From assembly GCF_900107835.1 (NCBI RefSeq), contig NZ_FNRG01000013.1, positions 40,001 to 104,000 of the forward strand: a DNA stretch of 64,000 bases, read 5' to 3'. The position numbers and the translations under genes were made by a program. Under the pieces are notes generated by a model that was given only the letters and a program-made list of their open reading frames with translations, was not told the origin of the DNA and did not search any database. How positions within the stretch are numbered: position 1 is the stretch's first letter; each line of letters opens with the position of its first letter. The stretch is from Oribacterium sp. KHPX15. Its GTDB lineage: Bacteria; Bacillota; Clostridia; Lachnospirales; Lachnospiraceae. Below, piece by piece: positions 1 through 8,258 of this stretch.

Positions 1-44
1 TATAACATCACCCTTTGGTTCCTGCTGAGAAAAATTCAGCCAAA

Positions 45-400
45 CTTGACCCATACTTCGATTTTCGTGTTTTAAGTCATACAGGACCCTGCTCCTGCTT
101 GACCCATTCTCCGCTTTTCGTGATTTGAGTCATACAGAACCCTGCTCTTGCTTGACCCATTCTCCGCTTTTCGTGATTTGAGTCATACAGAACCCTGCTC
201 TTGCTTGACCCATTCTCCGCTTTTCGTGATTTAAGTCATACAGAACCCTGCTCTTGCTTGACCCATTCTCCGCTTTTCGTGATTTGAGTCATACAGAACC
301 CTGCTCTTGCTTGACCCATTCTTCATTTCTCGTGATTTGAGTCATACAGAACCCTGCTCCTGCTTGACCCATCCTCCGCTTTTCGAGTTATAAGTCAATT
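45..400. repeat. 53-bp tandem repeat, six full copies plus a partial seventh
   Basis: Units begin at 45, 98, 151, 204, 257, 310 and 363, exactly 53 bp apart, each opening with CTTGACCCAT and containing CGCTTTTCGTGATTTGAGTC. Internal copies are nearly identical; the first and last diverge, as is usual at the edges of an expanding array. The array lies immediately downstream of the stop of the minus-strand gene at 448. There are no unique spacers, so it is not a CRISPR array. A 53-bp period is close to five helical turns, so any bound protein would sit on one DNA face. Function unknown. Confidence 0.9.
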
Positions 401-447
401 GATCATCACTTGATAGTTGACTCAAAAACATTATTTCGGATATGTAA

Positions 448-1968
448 TCAATCCAACAACGCCTTCGTATGCAGATACCCGGTATCCACTATCATATCCT
501 CATAGTTCTCAGCCGTCACAACTAAAGGAAACAACTCGATAGCGGGCACCACAATCGCCCCGTTCTGGTACATCTCAGCGTCCGTGATCTCAATCTCTGT
601 GCCGTGATATATGTCGTCCACAAGCTCTGTTATACTGAAAGCATACTGCGCAGGATCGTAAAATACAGACATTGACTGCTTTCCCTGAAGTATCCTGTCC
701 AGAGCCTCTTCACTTGAACCGTCTCCGGTTATGACCGGCATAGTTCCTCCATATGTGCCGTCCATAACGGCCTCAGCCATCGCCCTGGATACGCCTCCCG
801 CAAGCACATCGTCAATACATATAACAGCATCAAGATTTCCGGAGGTATAAACCTCGGCAAGAAGCTCCTTCATACGTTCATAGGCCTCAGACTCACTGTT
901 GTCCAATGTACTCACCTGCTCAAGCTCTATCTGCCCGGAAGGTATAACAAGGGCTCCGGAATCGATATACGGAAACAATGCTTCCATCAGACCCGGGAAC
1001 CTGAAGTACAGGGTCTCATCCGACATGTCTCCCGTAAAGATTTCCGCGGTCTTTGGCTCCTCCGCTGTAGCATGCTTGAGATCCAGCGCATCAACGATGT
1101 AATTACCCATGGTTTCACCCACATGGTAGTCATCACATCCAAAAAGGAAATTCACACCGTCTGTTCTCATGGGTACATGATCGATGGCGACAACATAGAT
1201 ACCCGAGTTTTTCACCTGTGTAAGCTCCGCTGCAAGGGCTTCCGACGAAACATCCCCGGGGGCCACAAATATGATCCCCGCTCCTTCTTTTACCAGCTCT
1301 TCGATATCCTCAATCTGCTTTTTAACCAGCTTATCTTTATGGAATCCCTCCACTGAAGGGCCTTCCTCCAGAGGCTGCTCCACAGCATATTTAAAGTCTG
1401 CATTATATCCGGAAGCATGAAGCACCTTATCAATCTGCTTCTCCATAAGCATCCACTTTTCACATTGCTGATCCGGGAAGGAGAAGCCTATAAGCTCTCC
1501 GTTTCCTCCGATGATATCGAGGTTTTCAATGTCATTGGGCGGCGCCACGTTCTCTTCGATCAGATATTTTGAGGCTGTGGTTTCTTCTTCTGATTCATCT
1601 CCTGTAGGAGTGTTCTCATCTGCCGCTGTACTGCTGCTTTCCGAGACCTCCTGTGTCTCATTGATTCCGGATCTGATTCTCTTCCCCAGGAAAATGCAGA
1701 AAAGCAGAAAAACAAAGAAAATGATACTGCCGATGGCAAACTTTACCATCATCTTATGTTCTGTAAGCCGTCTTTTTTTATGGGATTTTTCATGCTCATC
1801 ATGGAGATTCTGATTAACATTCCTCTCATTCATCCTGATGGATTTATGATGAAGACTCTCCCACTGGTACTCCGGATCTATCTGCACCCTTTTCCTTTTG
1901 GGCTTTTTGACAGTATTTTTATGATCATTCTTGAGATTTTCTTTTTTAGTTTCGTTATCCTTATCCAA
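448..1968 (-). CDS. Membrane-anchored type I periplasmic-binding (ribose/xylose-type) substrate-binding protein
   Basis: A 506-residue protein. Residues 1-75 are highly charged and Lys/Arg-rich, 76-95 form a single hydrophobic segment, 100-135 are a Ser/Thr/Glu linker, and the rest looks like a type I periplasmic-binding fold of the sugar-binding family (GIIFVAPGDVSSEAL, VVAIDHVPM and AVICIDDVLAGGVSRAM blocks). The expected topology is N-in, with the sugar-binding domain outside. The usual lipoprotein signal is absent, replaced by a long cytoplasmic tail and a membrane anchor. The start codon is TTG (1966-1968), chosen because GGGGGAG lies four bases upstream and no in-frame ATG is available. 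No permease or ATPase gene is adjacent, so it may act as a sensor or with transporter parts elsewhere. The ligand is unknown. Confidence 0.75.
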   Translation of the reverse strand: MDKDNETKKENLKNDHKNTVKKPKRKRVQIDPEYQWESLHHKSIRMNERNVNQNLHDEHEKSHKKRRLTEHKMMVKFAIGSIIFFVFLLFCIFLGKRIRSGINETQEVSESSSTAADENTPTGDESEEETTASKYLIEENVAPPNDIENLDIIGGNGELIGFSFPDQQCEKWMLMEKQIDKVLHASGYNADFKYAVEQPLEEGPSVEGFHKDKLVKKQIEDIEELVKEGAGIIFVAPGDVSSEALAAELTQVKNSGIYVVAIDHVPMRTDGVNFLFGCDDYHVGETMGNYIVDALDLKHATAEEPKTAEIFTGDMSDETLYFRFPGLMEALFPYIDSGALVIPSGQIELEQVSTLDNSESEAYERMKELLAEVYTSGNLDAVICIDDVLAGGVSRAMAEAVMDGTYGGTMPVITGDGSSEEALDRILQGKQSMSVFYDPAQYAFSITELVDDIYHGTEIEITDAEMYQNGAIVVPAIELFPLVVTAENYEDMIVDTGYLHTKALLD

Positions 1969-2052
1969 TGATCTCCCCCATTATCCATTGGGAACGGTTT
2001 TTATCTTATCCAATCCTGTCCCCGTCTGATTATACCCCTCGCTTCATTATAC

Positions 2053-2081
2053 TAAAAAAGGACCGGTATAAAACCGGTCCT
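2053..2081 (-). terminator. Rho-independent terminator of the uracil permease gene
   Basis: The GGACCGG/CCGGTCC stem with a short AT loop is followed on the minus strand by a run of Ts. It lies about 130 bp past the stop of the permease gene and before the start of the binding-protein gene. Confidence 0.85.
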
Positions 2082-2209
2082 CATAAATCTTTAAAGATTT
2101 TTTAATCTGAAGTGTAAATGTCGAGCTCCATTCATATCCGAATTGCTGCTATGAAAGCAGTATCCGATTAAGAATGATCTGTGAGCACTTCGATTCTTTG
2201 GTTATCGTC

Positions 2210-3646
2210 TTAGTTCTTTGACTTCTCAGAACCATCCTCAACCATGTTCTTTGCTCCTGCCTTCTTGGCAAGCTGCCAGACAAGGGATTCACCCTGGGCG
2301 ATCTCAAGGTCAACGCCTGTAGCATTAGGCTCGCTGTCCTTAAAGGCATAATCCTTACCGGGAAGGATGGCATTCAAAATGATACCTACAAGTGAACCTG
2401 TTGCGATACCTGAGAAGTTGATCGTTATAGCTCCAAGCGGGATGATGATGGCGCCGGCGCTGGAGTAGTTGACTCCGATTGCAAGTACCATGATAAGTGC
2501 TGCGATGATGACGTTTCTGGTCTTTGAAAAATCAACCTTAGTTTCAACGATGTTTCTGATTCCGACAGCAGAAATCATACCGTAAAGAACCAGTGAGATA
2601 CCACCGACTGTAGCCGCCGGCATTACCTCGATAAGAGCTGCGAACTTAGGGCAGAAGCTGAGGATGATAGCAATGCATGCAGCCAGGCGGATAACCATAG
2701 GATCATAAACTTTTGTAAGTGTAAGCACACCTGTGTTCTCGCCGTAGGTTGTATTGGCAGGTGCTCCGAAAAGAGATGCAAGAGCTGTTGCCAGACCGTC
2801 TCCGGTAAGTGTTCTGTGGAGACCCGGCTCCTTGATAAAGTTCTCTCCTACTGTTGAAGAGATAGCTGAGATGTCACCGATATGCTCCATCATGGTTGCG
2901 AATGCTATAGGCACGATGGTTATCACTGAAGTTATAAGCAGTGAGCTGTCCAGGGTTCCGTCAGTAAAAAGTGAGAATACTGTACGGCTGTAATTTAAAG
3001 GAAGTCCGAACCATGCAGCTTCAGAAACAGGTGAGAAATCGATAACTCCCACAACTGCTGCAACGAGATATGAACCTATAACACCGAGAAGGATAGGGAT
3101 GATCTTCACCATGCCGCGTCCCCAGATATTACAGATAACAACTATAAAGATAGCTACCAGGGCGATGGGCCAGTTGGAAGAGCAGTTCTCGATAGCTGAC
3201 TTTGAAAGGTTGAGACCGATTGCGATGATGATAGGGCCGGTTACTACAGGCGGGAAATATTTCATTACCTTTGACTCACCGAAGGCCTTGAAAGCAGTGG
3301 CAAGTACAAGATAAACAAGACCTGCACAGGCTACACCGAAGCACGCATATCTAAGAAGATCAGGCTCGCCGTTTGGAGCAATGGCAGCATATCCGGCAAG
3401 GAATGCAAAGGATGATCCCAAAAATGCAGGTACCTTTTTCTTACTTATAAGGTGGAACAAAAGTGTACCAAGACCTGCCCAGAGCAATGTTGCCGACACG
3501 CTGAGTCCTGTGAGCAGTGGTACCAGAACAGTTGATCCAAACATCGCAAACATATGCTGGAATCCCAGGATCAAAACCTTTCCTGTTCCAAGCTTTCTGG
3601 CATCATAGATACCTTCTTCTCCAATCTTGATTTTTTCGTTACTCAT
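2210..3646 (-). CDS. uraA: Uracil permease (NCS2 nucleobase:cation symporter)
   Basis: A 478-residue polytopic membrane protein of the NCS2/UraA family, which imports uracil with protons for pyrimidine salvage. Family hallmarks are FGSTVLVPLLTGL in TM1, FATMMEHIGD with the substrate-coordinating Glu of TM8, and GAPANTTYGENTGV in TM10, the block typical of uracil rather than xanthine permeases. The length is slightly above UraA because of a charged C-terminal tail of about 40 residues. The start ATG has AAAGGGG seven bases upstream. It is a single-gene unit preceded by a leader with a terminator hairpin, consistent with control by transcription attenuation. The divergent neighbour is a LysR regulator, which could also influence it. 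Confidence 0.92.
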   Translation of the reverse strand: MSNEKIKIGEEGIYDARKLGTGKVLILGFQHMFAMFGSTVLVPLLTGLSVSATLLWAGLGTLLFHLISKKKVPAFLGSSFAFLAGYAAIAPNGEPDLLRYACFGVACAGLVYLVLATAFKAFGESKVMKYFPPVVTGPIIIAIGLNLSKSAIENCSSNWPIALVAIFIVVICNIWGRGMVKIIPILLGVIGSYLVAAVVGVIDFSPVSEAAWFGLPLNYSRTVFSLFTDGTLDSSLLITSVITIVPIAFATMMEHIGDISAISSTVGENFIKEPGLHRTLTGDGLATALASLFGAPANTTYGENTGVLTLTKVYDPMVIRLAACIAIILSFCPKFAALIEVMPAATVGGISLVLYGMISAVGIRNIVETKVDFSKTRNVIIAALIMVLAIGVNYSSAGAIIIPLGAITINFSGIATGSLVGIILNAILPGKDYAFKDSEPNATGVDLEIAQGESLVWQLAKKAGAKNMVEDGSEKSKN

Positions 3647-3683
3647 TTATTAACCCCTTTCCTAATTAGTCATTACAAAGAAA

Positions 3684-3722
3684 AAGCACGCTTAGGAGGA
3701 AAAATTCCCTCCTTGCGTGCTT
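3684..3722 (-). promoter_or_regulatory. Terminator-like attenuator hairpin in the uraA leader
   Basis: On the minus strand AAGCACGC pairs with GCGTGCTT, with an inner GGAGG/CCTCC stem, and is followed by TTTTTCTTTG: an intrinsic terminator about 40 bases before the uraA start. A flanking GTCATTGTAAA upstream can pair, with two G-U pairs, to TTTGTAATGAC downstream and would sequester the U tract. That provides an alternative fold. Attenuation by PyrR is known for uracil permease genes in Firmicutes, but I do not see a clear PyrR consensus here. Confidence 0.6.
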
Positions 3723-3795
3723 GATAGTTATTTACAATGACCTTTTAATCAGTATCTTCATCTTAATTTTAAAATCCCTCGTTTGATTTTTTACT

Positions 3796-3823
3796 ATTTT
3801 AACAAACTTTTTTATATCGTCAA
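3796..3823 (-). promoter_or_regulatory. Likely sigma-A promoter of uraA
   Basis: On the minus strand TTGACG (3818-3823), a 16-base spacer, then TAAAAT (3796-3801). This would give a leader of about 145 nt carrying the attenuator hairpin. Confidence 0.55.
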
Positions 3824-3902
3824 TAGTGAGAACCAAGGTTTTTTTGAATAAAAATCCAATTTAAAACTTTTAATTTTTTAATAAATATTTTTTATTTAAA
3901 GA

Positions 3903-3931
3903 TTGATAGCTCTCTTTTTTTTATATATACT
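3903..3931 (+). promoter_or_regulatory. Likely sigma-A promoter of the LysR gene
   Basis: TTGATA (3903-3908), a 17-base spacer, then TATACT (3926-3931), about 95 bases before the LysR start. A small CCGCC/GGCGG hairpin overlaps the region just before the ribosome binding site. Confidence 0.6.
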
Positions 3932-4024
3932 ATTCCATGCTTTATTGAAGTGATGGAGATAATTTGAAAAACACTTTACATCACTGTTTGTACCGCCGGC
4001 TTAAAGAGGCGGAATGGAGATATT

Positions 4025-4921
4025 ATGGAAATAAGACAGCTAAATTCTTTTGTTAAAATAGTAGAAATGCAGAGTTTCAGTAAGGCAGCCGAGTCCCTTG
4101 GTTATACTCAGGCTGCGGTTACTATTCAGATACGTCAGCTTGAACAGGAATTCAATACAAAGTTTTTTGACAGAGTGGGAAGACACGTTGTCCTCACCCC
4201 TCCGGGCCGGGAGTTTCTCCAGTATGCCAATGAAATCCTCCGCCGGGTTGATGATGTCCACACAGCCCTCGGAAATCCCCAGATGCAGGAACATAAGCTT
4301 CGTATAGGCTCACTTGAATCTCTTCTTACCTATAAGATTCCGAATGTGGTGAAATACTTCTATGACAATCACCCGGAGATAACATTGGAAATAAAAACAG
4401 GGTCACCTAAAGAGCTCATAGATATGCTGGAGCATAACCTGGTGGATATGGTTTATTTCCTCGACCGACGTGTTTATGACTCCAACTGGATAAAGATACT
4501 TGAGGAACCGGAACCCATCATTTTTGTGGCAAGCCCGGATCTGGAAATCCCCGGAGAAGACCCAAAAACCGGACAGGTTCATATGAATGACCTTCTGCAG
4601 CTTCCTTTCTTCCTGACGGAGCAGGACTCCAATTACAGATATGCTCTCGAGCAGGATCTGGCCGCAGACCGCATGCAGATCCGTCCTTTCTTCGAAACCG
4701 GAAACACTGAGGTCATCATCCGCCTTGTTAAAGAAAACAAAGGCATCACCTTCCTTCCGGCCTTCTCCGTACAGGAATGTATCCACAACGGTGAACTCAA
4801 GGAAATCAAACCTGCAGATTTCAGCATGACCATGTATCGTCAGATCTTCTACCACAAAGACAAGTGGGTCACAGAAGAAATGAAAGAACTGGAAAAGCTC
4901 GTAAAGCAGGGACTGCTGTAA
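4025..4921 (+). CDS. LysR-family transcriptional regulator
   Basis: A 298-residue LysR-type regulator of standard length. Residues 1-60 form the winged HTH (MEIRQLNSFVKIVEMQSFSKAAESLGYTQAAVT...), followed by the linker helix and a LysR substrate-binding domain (about 90-295) that senses a small-molecule co-inducer. The ATG has GGAG six bases upstream. It is transcribed divergently from uraA, the usual arrangement for a LysR gene and its target, so uraA is the first candidate target. The effector is not predictable from sequence. The gene ends about 30 bp before the long hairpin element at 4951. Confidence 0.9.
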   Translation: MEIRQLNSFVKIVEMQSFSKAAESLGYTQAAVTIQIRQLEQEFNTKFFDRVGRHVVLTPPGREFLQYANEILRRVDDVHTALGNPQMQEHKLRIGSLESLLTYKIPNVVKYFYDNHPEITLEIKTGSPKELIDMLEHNLVDMVYFLDRRVYDSNWIKILEEPEPIIFVASPDLEIPGEDPKTGQVHMNDLLQLPFFLTEQDSNYRYALEQDLAADRMQIRPFFETGNTEVIIRLVKENKGITFLPAFSVQECIHNGELKEIKPADFSMTMYRQIFYHKDKWVTEEMKELEKLVKQGLL

Positions 4922-4950
4922 TAACCATTTCAACCGGGATATAAAGACCA

Positions 4951-5169
4951 GAGCGGTCGGGCATCCATTAAAACGCGTTGAGCGAGGACGTGAAAAATCA
5001 AAATCGGACATCTTAGAGGCTCTTGGTTCCTTTTCCTTAGCCCCCTCGCCAAGTCTGAGTTTTCATAAAAGTAAACTCAGACATTGGCGAGGGCCTAGAG
5101 CCTCTTAGATGTCCGATTTTAGATTTTTCCGCCGCAGCGACTCGTGTTTTAATGGATGCCCGACCGCTC
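4951..5169 (-). repeat. Long imperfect hairpin element, copy A
   Basis: A 219-bp inverted repeat with ends GAGCGGTCGGGCATCCATT and its complement, an inner stem (ATCGGACATCT...AGATGTCCGAT) and an apical stem (CCCTCGCC...GGCGAGGG). Its reverse complement aligns colinearly with the element at 8259-8479. In the sense shared with that copy it is read on the minus strand and starts four bases after the stop of the DUF5722 gene. It also separates two convergent genes and could act as a bidirectional terminator or 3' UTR structure. Confidence 0.85.
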
Positions 5170-5172
5170 GTA

Positions 5173-6276
5173 CTAGTTCAACGCCTGATAGTAGTACCAG
5201 GCCTGCTTCTTTGTTGTAGGTGTCTCGCTGGCTCCGTTTGAGTTCCAGAGACCGAAGGCGTAGCCCTGAACCGCCTCCACAGGAGCGTCCACAAGACGGC
5301 TCAGAAGGAATGCCTCAACGTAAGGATTCTCCTTGGCCTTTTCCCAGGCCTGCATGATTGCCCAGCTCTGGGCCTCTTCACCTCTTATAGAACTGAAGCC
5401 CTGCTCTGAAAGAATCAGATGTCGCACCTTTCCTTCGGGACTCAGCATTTCCTGATTCTGCATGTAATCGGTAAGAACATGGAGATTCTTCATGTTAATA
5501 ATCTTTGAATCTGCATCATCTGTTGCCAGTGGTGAAGTATTCATGAAATCAGGATTTGTAAGATCCTGAGGGTAAGGATGCCATGCTATACCATAGTCTG
5601 TATCTGTAAGATACATATTGAGATAACTTAAAAGATCCCTCGAAGCATAGTACATATCTCCTCCGGACATGGTCCAGTTATAGTCAAAGGGGATAAAAAC
5701 TCTCGCATCGGGATTATAGGTCTTTATGGCATTGTAGAAAATGCGGAAACCATCAGCATAAGCCTTGGCATATTCATTTATATCCGACACTCCGAGATAG
5801 TTCCACTGAAGCTGATTGTTGATCTCATTTCCGATGACCCAGTTGGATATCTTATCCTTATATCTGTAGGCCAGAGAATTGGCTACCTCTTCGGTTCTCT
5901 GTTTTCCCATGTCAGTCAAAGTATTAAACTGATAGAGATTTGAAACTGACAGATCAACCGGAAGTAAAGCATCATTAGGCTGGAAGTCATTCATAACCCC
6001 TATAGTAACGGTAAGATCCGCAGCATTATATGCATCTATCAGGGCGTCAACCCCCTGCATCTGGAACTCATCTTTCAGGAAGCTTGCATTGAACTGGAAA
6101 ATAACCTGCTTGCATCCCAGATCCACCATATCATGAACCATTGTTACGTGAGATGAATGTATACCCTTTATGCTCTCCGGTGTGTTATAAAATGCCAATG
6201 CCTGTATGCTCATGGAGGCAGTCATGATGCTGCTAAGCGCCAATGCCGCCGCTTTCTTTAATATATTGTTTTTCAT
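5173..6276 (-). CDS. Secreted DUF5722-type glycoside hydrolase-like protein
   Basis: A 367-residue protein with a Sec signal peptide (Lys-rich start, hydrophobic core, predicted cleavage near Ala-Leu-Ala at about residue 27). The remainder looks like a TIM-barrel glycosidase related to DUF5722. WVIGNEINN (about residue 155) would supply the acid/base Glu after strand 4, and LILSEQGFS (about 300) the nucleophile Glu after strand 7, as in clan GH-A enzymes. A role in extracellular polysaccharide degradation is likely; the substrate is unknown. The start ATG has GAAAGGG upstream. It is monocistronic, with hairpin element A directly behind its stop codon. Confidence 0.7.
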   Translation of the reverse strand: MKNNILKKAAALALSSIMTASMSIQALAFYNTPESIKGIHSSHVTMVHDMVDLGCKQVIFQFNASFLKDEFQMQGVDALIDAYNAADLTVTIGVMNDFQPNDALLPVDLSVSNLYQFNTLTDMGKQRTEEVANSLAYRYKDKISNWVIGNEINNQLQWNYLGVSDINEYAKAYADGFRIFYNAIKTYNPDARVFIPFDYNWTMSGGDMYYASRDLLSYLNMYLTDTDYGIAWHPYPQDLTNPDFMNTSPLATDDADSKIINMKNLHVLTDYMQNQEMLSPEGKVRHLILSEQGFSSIRGEEAQSWAIMQAWEKAKENPYVEAFLLSRLVDAPVEAVQGYAFGLWNSNGASETPTTKKQAWYYYQALN

Positions 6277-6503
6277 ACATTACCCTTTCTTCATTCTCTA
6301 ATATAAATACTCTTGTTTTTCCTGTTTATTTCTGAAATACGGATGTAGATCTGATCAGCTCTGATAACAAAAACCGATTATTCGCGTTTTACCTGTTACC
6401 CGCTCATCTTCCACTTATGCTTTTTTTCATTATACAATATTCTTAACCAAATAAATTTTACTTATTATTACAGATTTATGCAGATTTATACCCTTTAAAT
6501 ACC

Positions 6504-6583
6504 TTGCTTTTATGCGGTGTCTCGGATATAATGCCTAAGGTTAATGACATTTAAGAGCGGCTACAATGGCCACTCTTTTTTTA
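6504..6583 (+). promoter_or_regulatory. Promoter plus attenuator-like hairpin of the ABC-F gene
   Basis: TTGCTT (6504-6509), a 17-base spacer and TATAAT (6527-6532) place the transcript start near 6540. Immediately downstream AAGAGCGGC/GCCACTCTT (6554-6579) is followed by seven Ts, an intrinsic-terminator shape with one mismatch. A 14-codon ORF (6544-6588, MTFKSGYNGHSFFT) spans the hairpin, though its ribosome binding site is weak. Such an arrangement recalls the drug-sensing attenuators in front of some ABC-F resistance genes; the function here is inferred. Confidence 0.5.
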
Positions 6584-6612
6584 CATAATATATATCAGAA
6601 AAGGAGAAGCGA

Positions 6613-8250
6613 ATGATTGCAGCAAACAATATTACCTTTCGTGTAGGCAAGAAGGCACTGTTTGAGGATGTTAATATCAAGTTCACCGAGGGAAACTGCT
6701 ACGGTATCATCGGTGCCAACGGTGCAGGTAAGTCAACATTTCTCAAGATCCTGAGCGGCGCTCTGGAGCCCACAAGCGGTGAGATCACCATGACTCCGGG
6801 ACAGCGTTTAAGCGTTCTCGAACAGGATCAGTTCAAGTACGATGACTGCACGGTTATCGACACTGTTATCCGCGGAAACCAGCGTCTTTATGACATCATG
6901 AAGGAAAAGGATGCCATCTATGCAAAGCCTGATTTTTCAGATGAGGATGGTATGAGAGCAGCCGAGCTTGAGGCAGAGTTCGCTCAGATGGACGGCTGGA
7001 ATGCTGAGGCTGATGCAGAGACTATGCTTAACGGTCTCGGAATCGGTACAGACCTTCATTACAAGCTTATGAATGAGCTCAAGGGATCAGAGAAGGTTAA
7101 GGTTCTCCTTGCCAAAGCGCTTTTTGGAAATCCTGACATCCTTCTTCTGGACGAGCCTACCAACCACCTGGATCTCAACTCCATCGAGTGGCTTGAAGAG
7201 TTCCTTATCAATTTCGAGAATACCGTCATCGTCGTATCCCACGACCGTTACTTCCTTAATAAGGTATGTACCAACATTGCGGACATCGACTACGGCAAGA
7301 TCACAGTATTTGCAGGAAACTACGATTTCTGGTTTGAGTCTTCACAGCTTATCGTTCGCCAGCAGAAGGAAGCTAACCGTAAGAAGGAAGAGAAGATCAA
7401 GGAGCTGCAGGAATTTATCCAGCGTTTCTCTGCCAATGCTTCCAAGTCAAAGCAGGCAACTTCCCGTAAGCGTGCTCTCGAGAAGATCGAGCTTGATACC
7501 ATTAAGCCTTCTTCAAGACAGTATCCTTACATCGTATTTAAGCCAAACCGTGAGATCGGTAATGACGTTCTTGAGGTTAAGAATCTTACAAAGACCATTA
7601 ACGGCGTAAAGGTTCTGGATAATATTTCCTTCATCGTAAACCGTACAGATAAGATTGCACTTGTTGGTCCCAACGAGCTTGCAAAGACAACCCTTATGCA
7701 GATTCTTTCCGGTGAGATGGAGGCTGACAGCGGCGACTACAAGTGGGGCGTAACCACAAGCCAGTCCTACTTCCCTAAGGACAACACAGCAGAGTTCAAG
7801 TCTGAGGATACCATCGTTGAGTGGCTCACTCAGTACAGCCCTGACAAGGATACTCAGTTTGTCCGCGGTTACCTTGGAAGAATGCTTTTCAAGGGCGACG
7901 ATGGCTTAAAGAAGGTTAATGTCCTTTCCGGAGGAGAGCGCGTAAGATGTATGCTCAGTAAGATGATGATCTCAGGTTCCAATGTTATCATCCTTGACGA
8001 GCCTACCGATCACCTTGACATGGAGTCTATATCAGCTCTCAATGACGGTCTCAAGAACTTCCCGGGTGTTATCATTTTCTCATCCCGTGATCACCAGGTT
8101 GTTGAGACAACCGCAAACCGTATCTTTGAGATCATCGACGGTCATCTCATCGATAAGATGACAACCTATGATGAGTACCTTGCATCCGACGAGGATATCA
8201 AGAAGAGATTTACATTCACCCTTTCTGAGGATGACGCCAGCGATAACTAA
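6613..8250 (+). CDS. ABC-F family ATPase (ribosome-associated type)
   Basis: A 545-residue protein with two ATP-binding domains joined by a Lys/Glu-rich linker (about 248-300) and no membrane segments, the ABC-F plan. Domain 1 has GANGAGKST (about 34-42), LLLDEPTNHLD (about 177-187) and SHDRYF, but its signature is LKGSE. Domain 2 has GPNELAKTT (about 351) instead of a Walker A, intact LSGGERVR (about 437) and ILDEPTDHLD, and SSRDHQ where the switch His is expected. ABC-F proteins act on the ribosomal E site as translation factors or antibiotic-protection proteins; which applies here is unknown. Overlap with YkpA/YbiT-like housekeeping members is plausible. The RBS is AAGGAGAAGCGA. Codons look like those of a highly expressed gene. 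Confidence 0.88.
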   Translation: MIAANNITFRVGKKALFEDVNIKFTEGNCYGIIGANGAGKSTFLKILSGALEPTSGEITMTPGQRLSVLEQDQFKYDDCTVIDTVIRGNQRLYDIMKEKDAIYAKPDFSDEDGMRAAELEAEFAQMDGWNAEADAETMLNGLGIGTDLHYKLMNELKGSEKVKVLLAKALFGNPDILLLDEPTNHLDLNSIEWLEEFLINFENTVIVVSHDRYFLNKVCTNIADIDYGKITVFAGNYDFWFESSQLIVRQQKEANRKKEEKIKELQEFIQRFSANASKSKQATSRKRALEKIELDTIKPSSRQYPYIVFKPNREIGNDVLEVKNLTKTINGVKVLDNISFIVNRTDKIALVGPNELAKTTLMQILSGEMEADSGDYKWGVTTSQSYFPKDNTAEFKSEDTIVEWLTQYSPDKDTQFVRGYLGRMLFKGDDGLKKVNVLSGGERVRCMLSKMMISGSNVIILDEPTDHLDMESISALNDGLKNFPGVIIFSSRDHQVVETTANRIFEIIDGHLIDKMTTYDEYLASDEDIKKRFTFTLSEDDASDN

Positions 8251-8258
8251 ATCCGTCC

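Noticed and set aside
45..400. CRISPR array
   Set aside because: The units abut with no unique spacers, the repeat is 53 bp, and there are no cas genes.
98..400. Chain of translated 18-codon mini-ORFs in the tandem array
   Set aside because: At least two copies change the third codon to TAA, and no unit has a convincing ribosome binding site at the proper distance.
4403..5011. 202-codon minus-strand ORF
   Set aside because: It lies opposite the LysR gene in a shadow frame, has no family resemblance, and runs into the hairpin element.
7073..7609. 178-codon plus-strand ORF inside the ABC-F gene
   Set aside because: It overlaps the intact ATPase frame, is Ser/Arg-rich in the way of shadow frames, and has no ribosome binding site.
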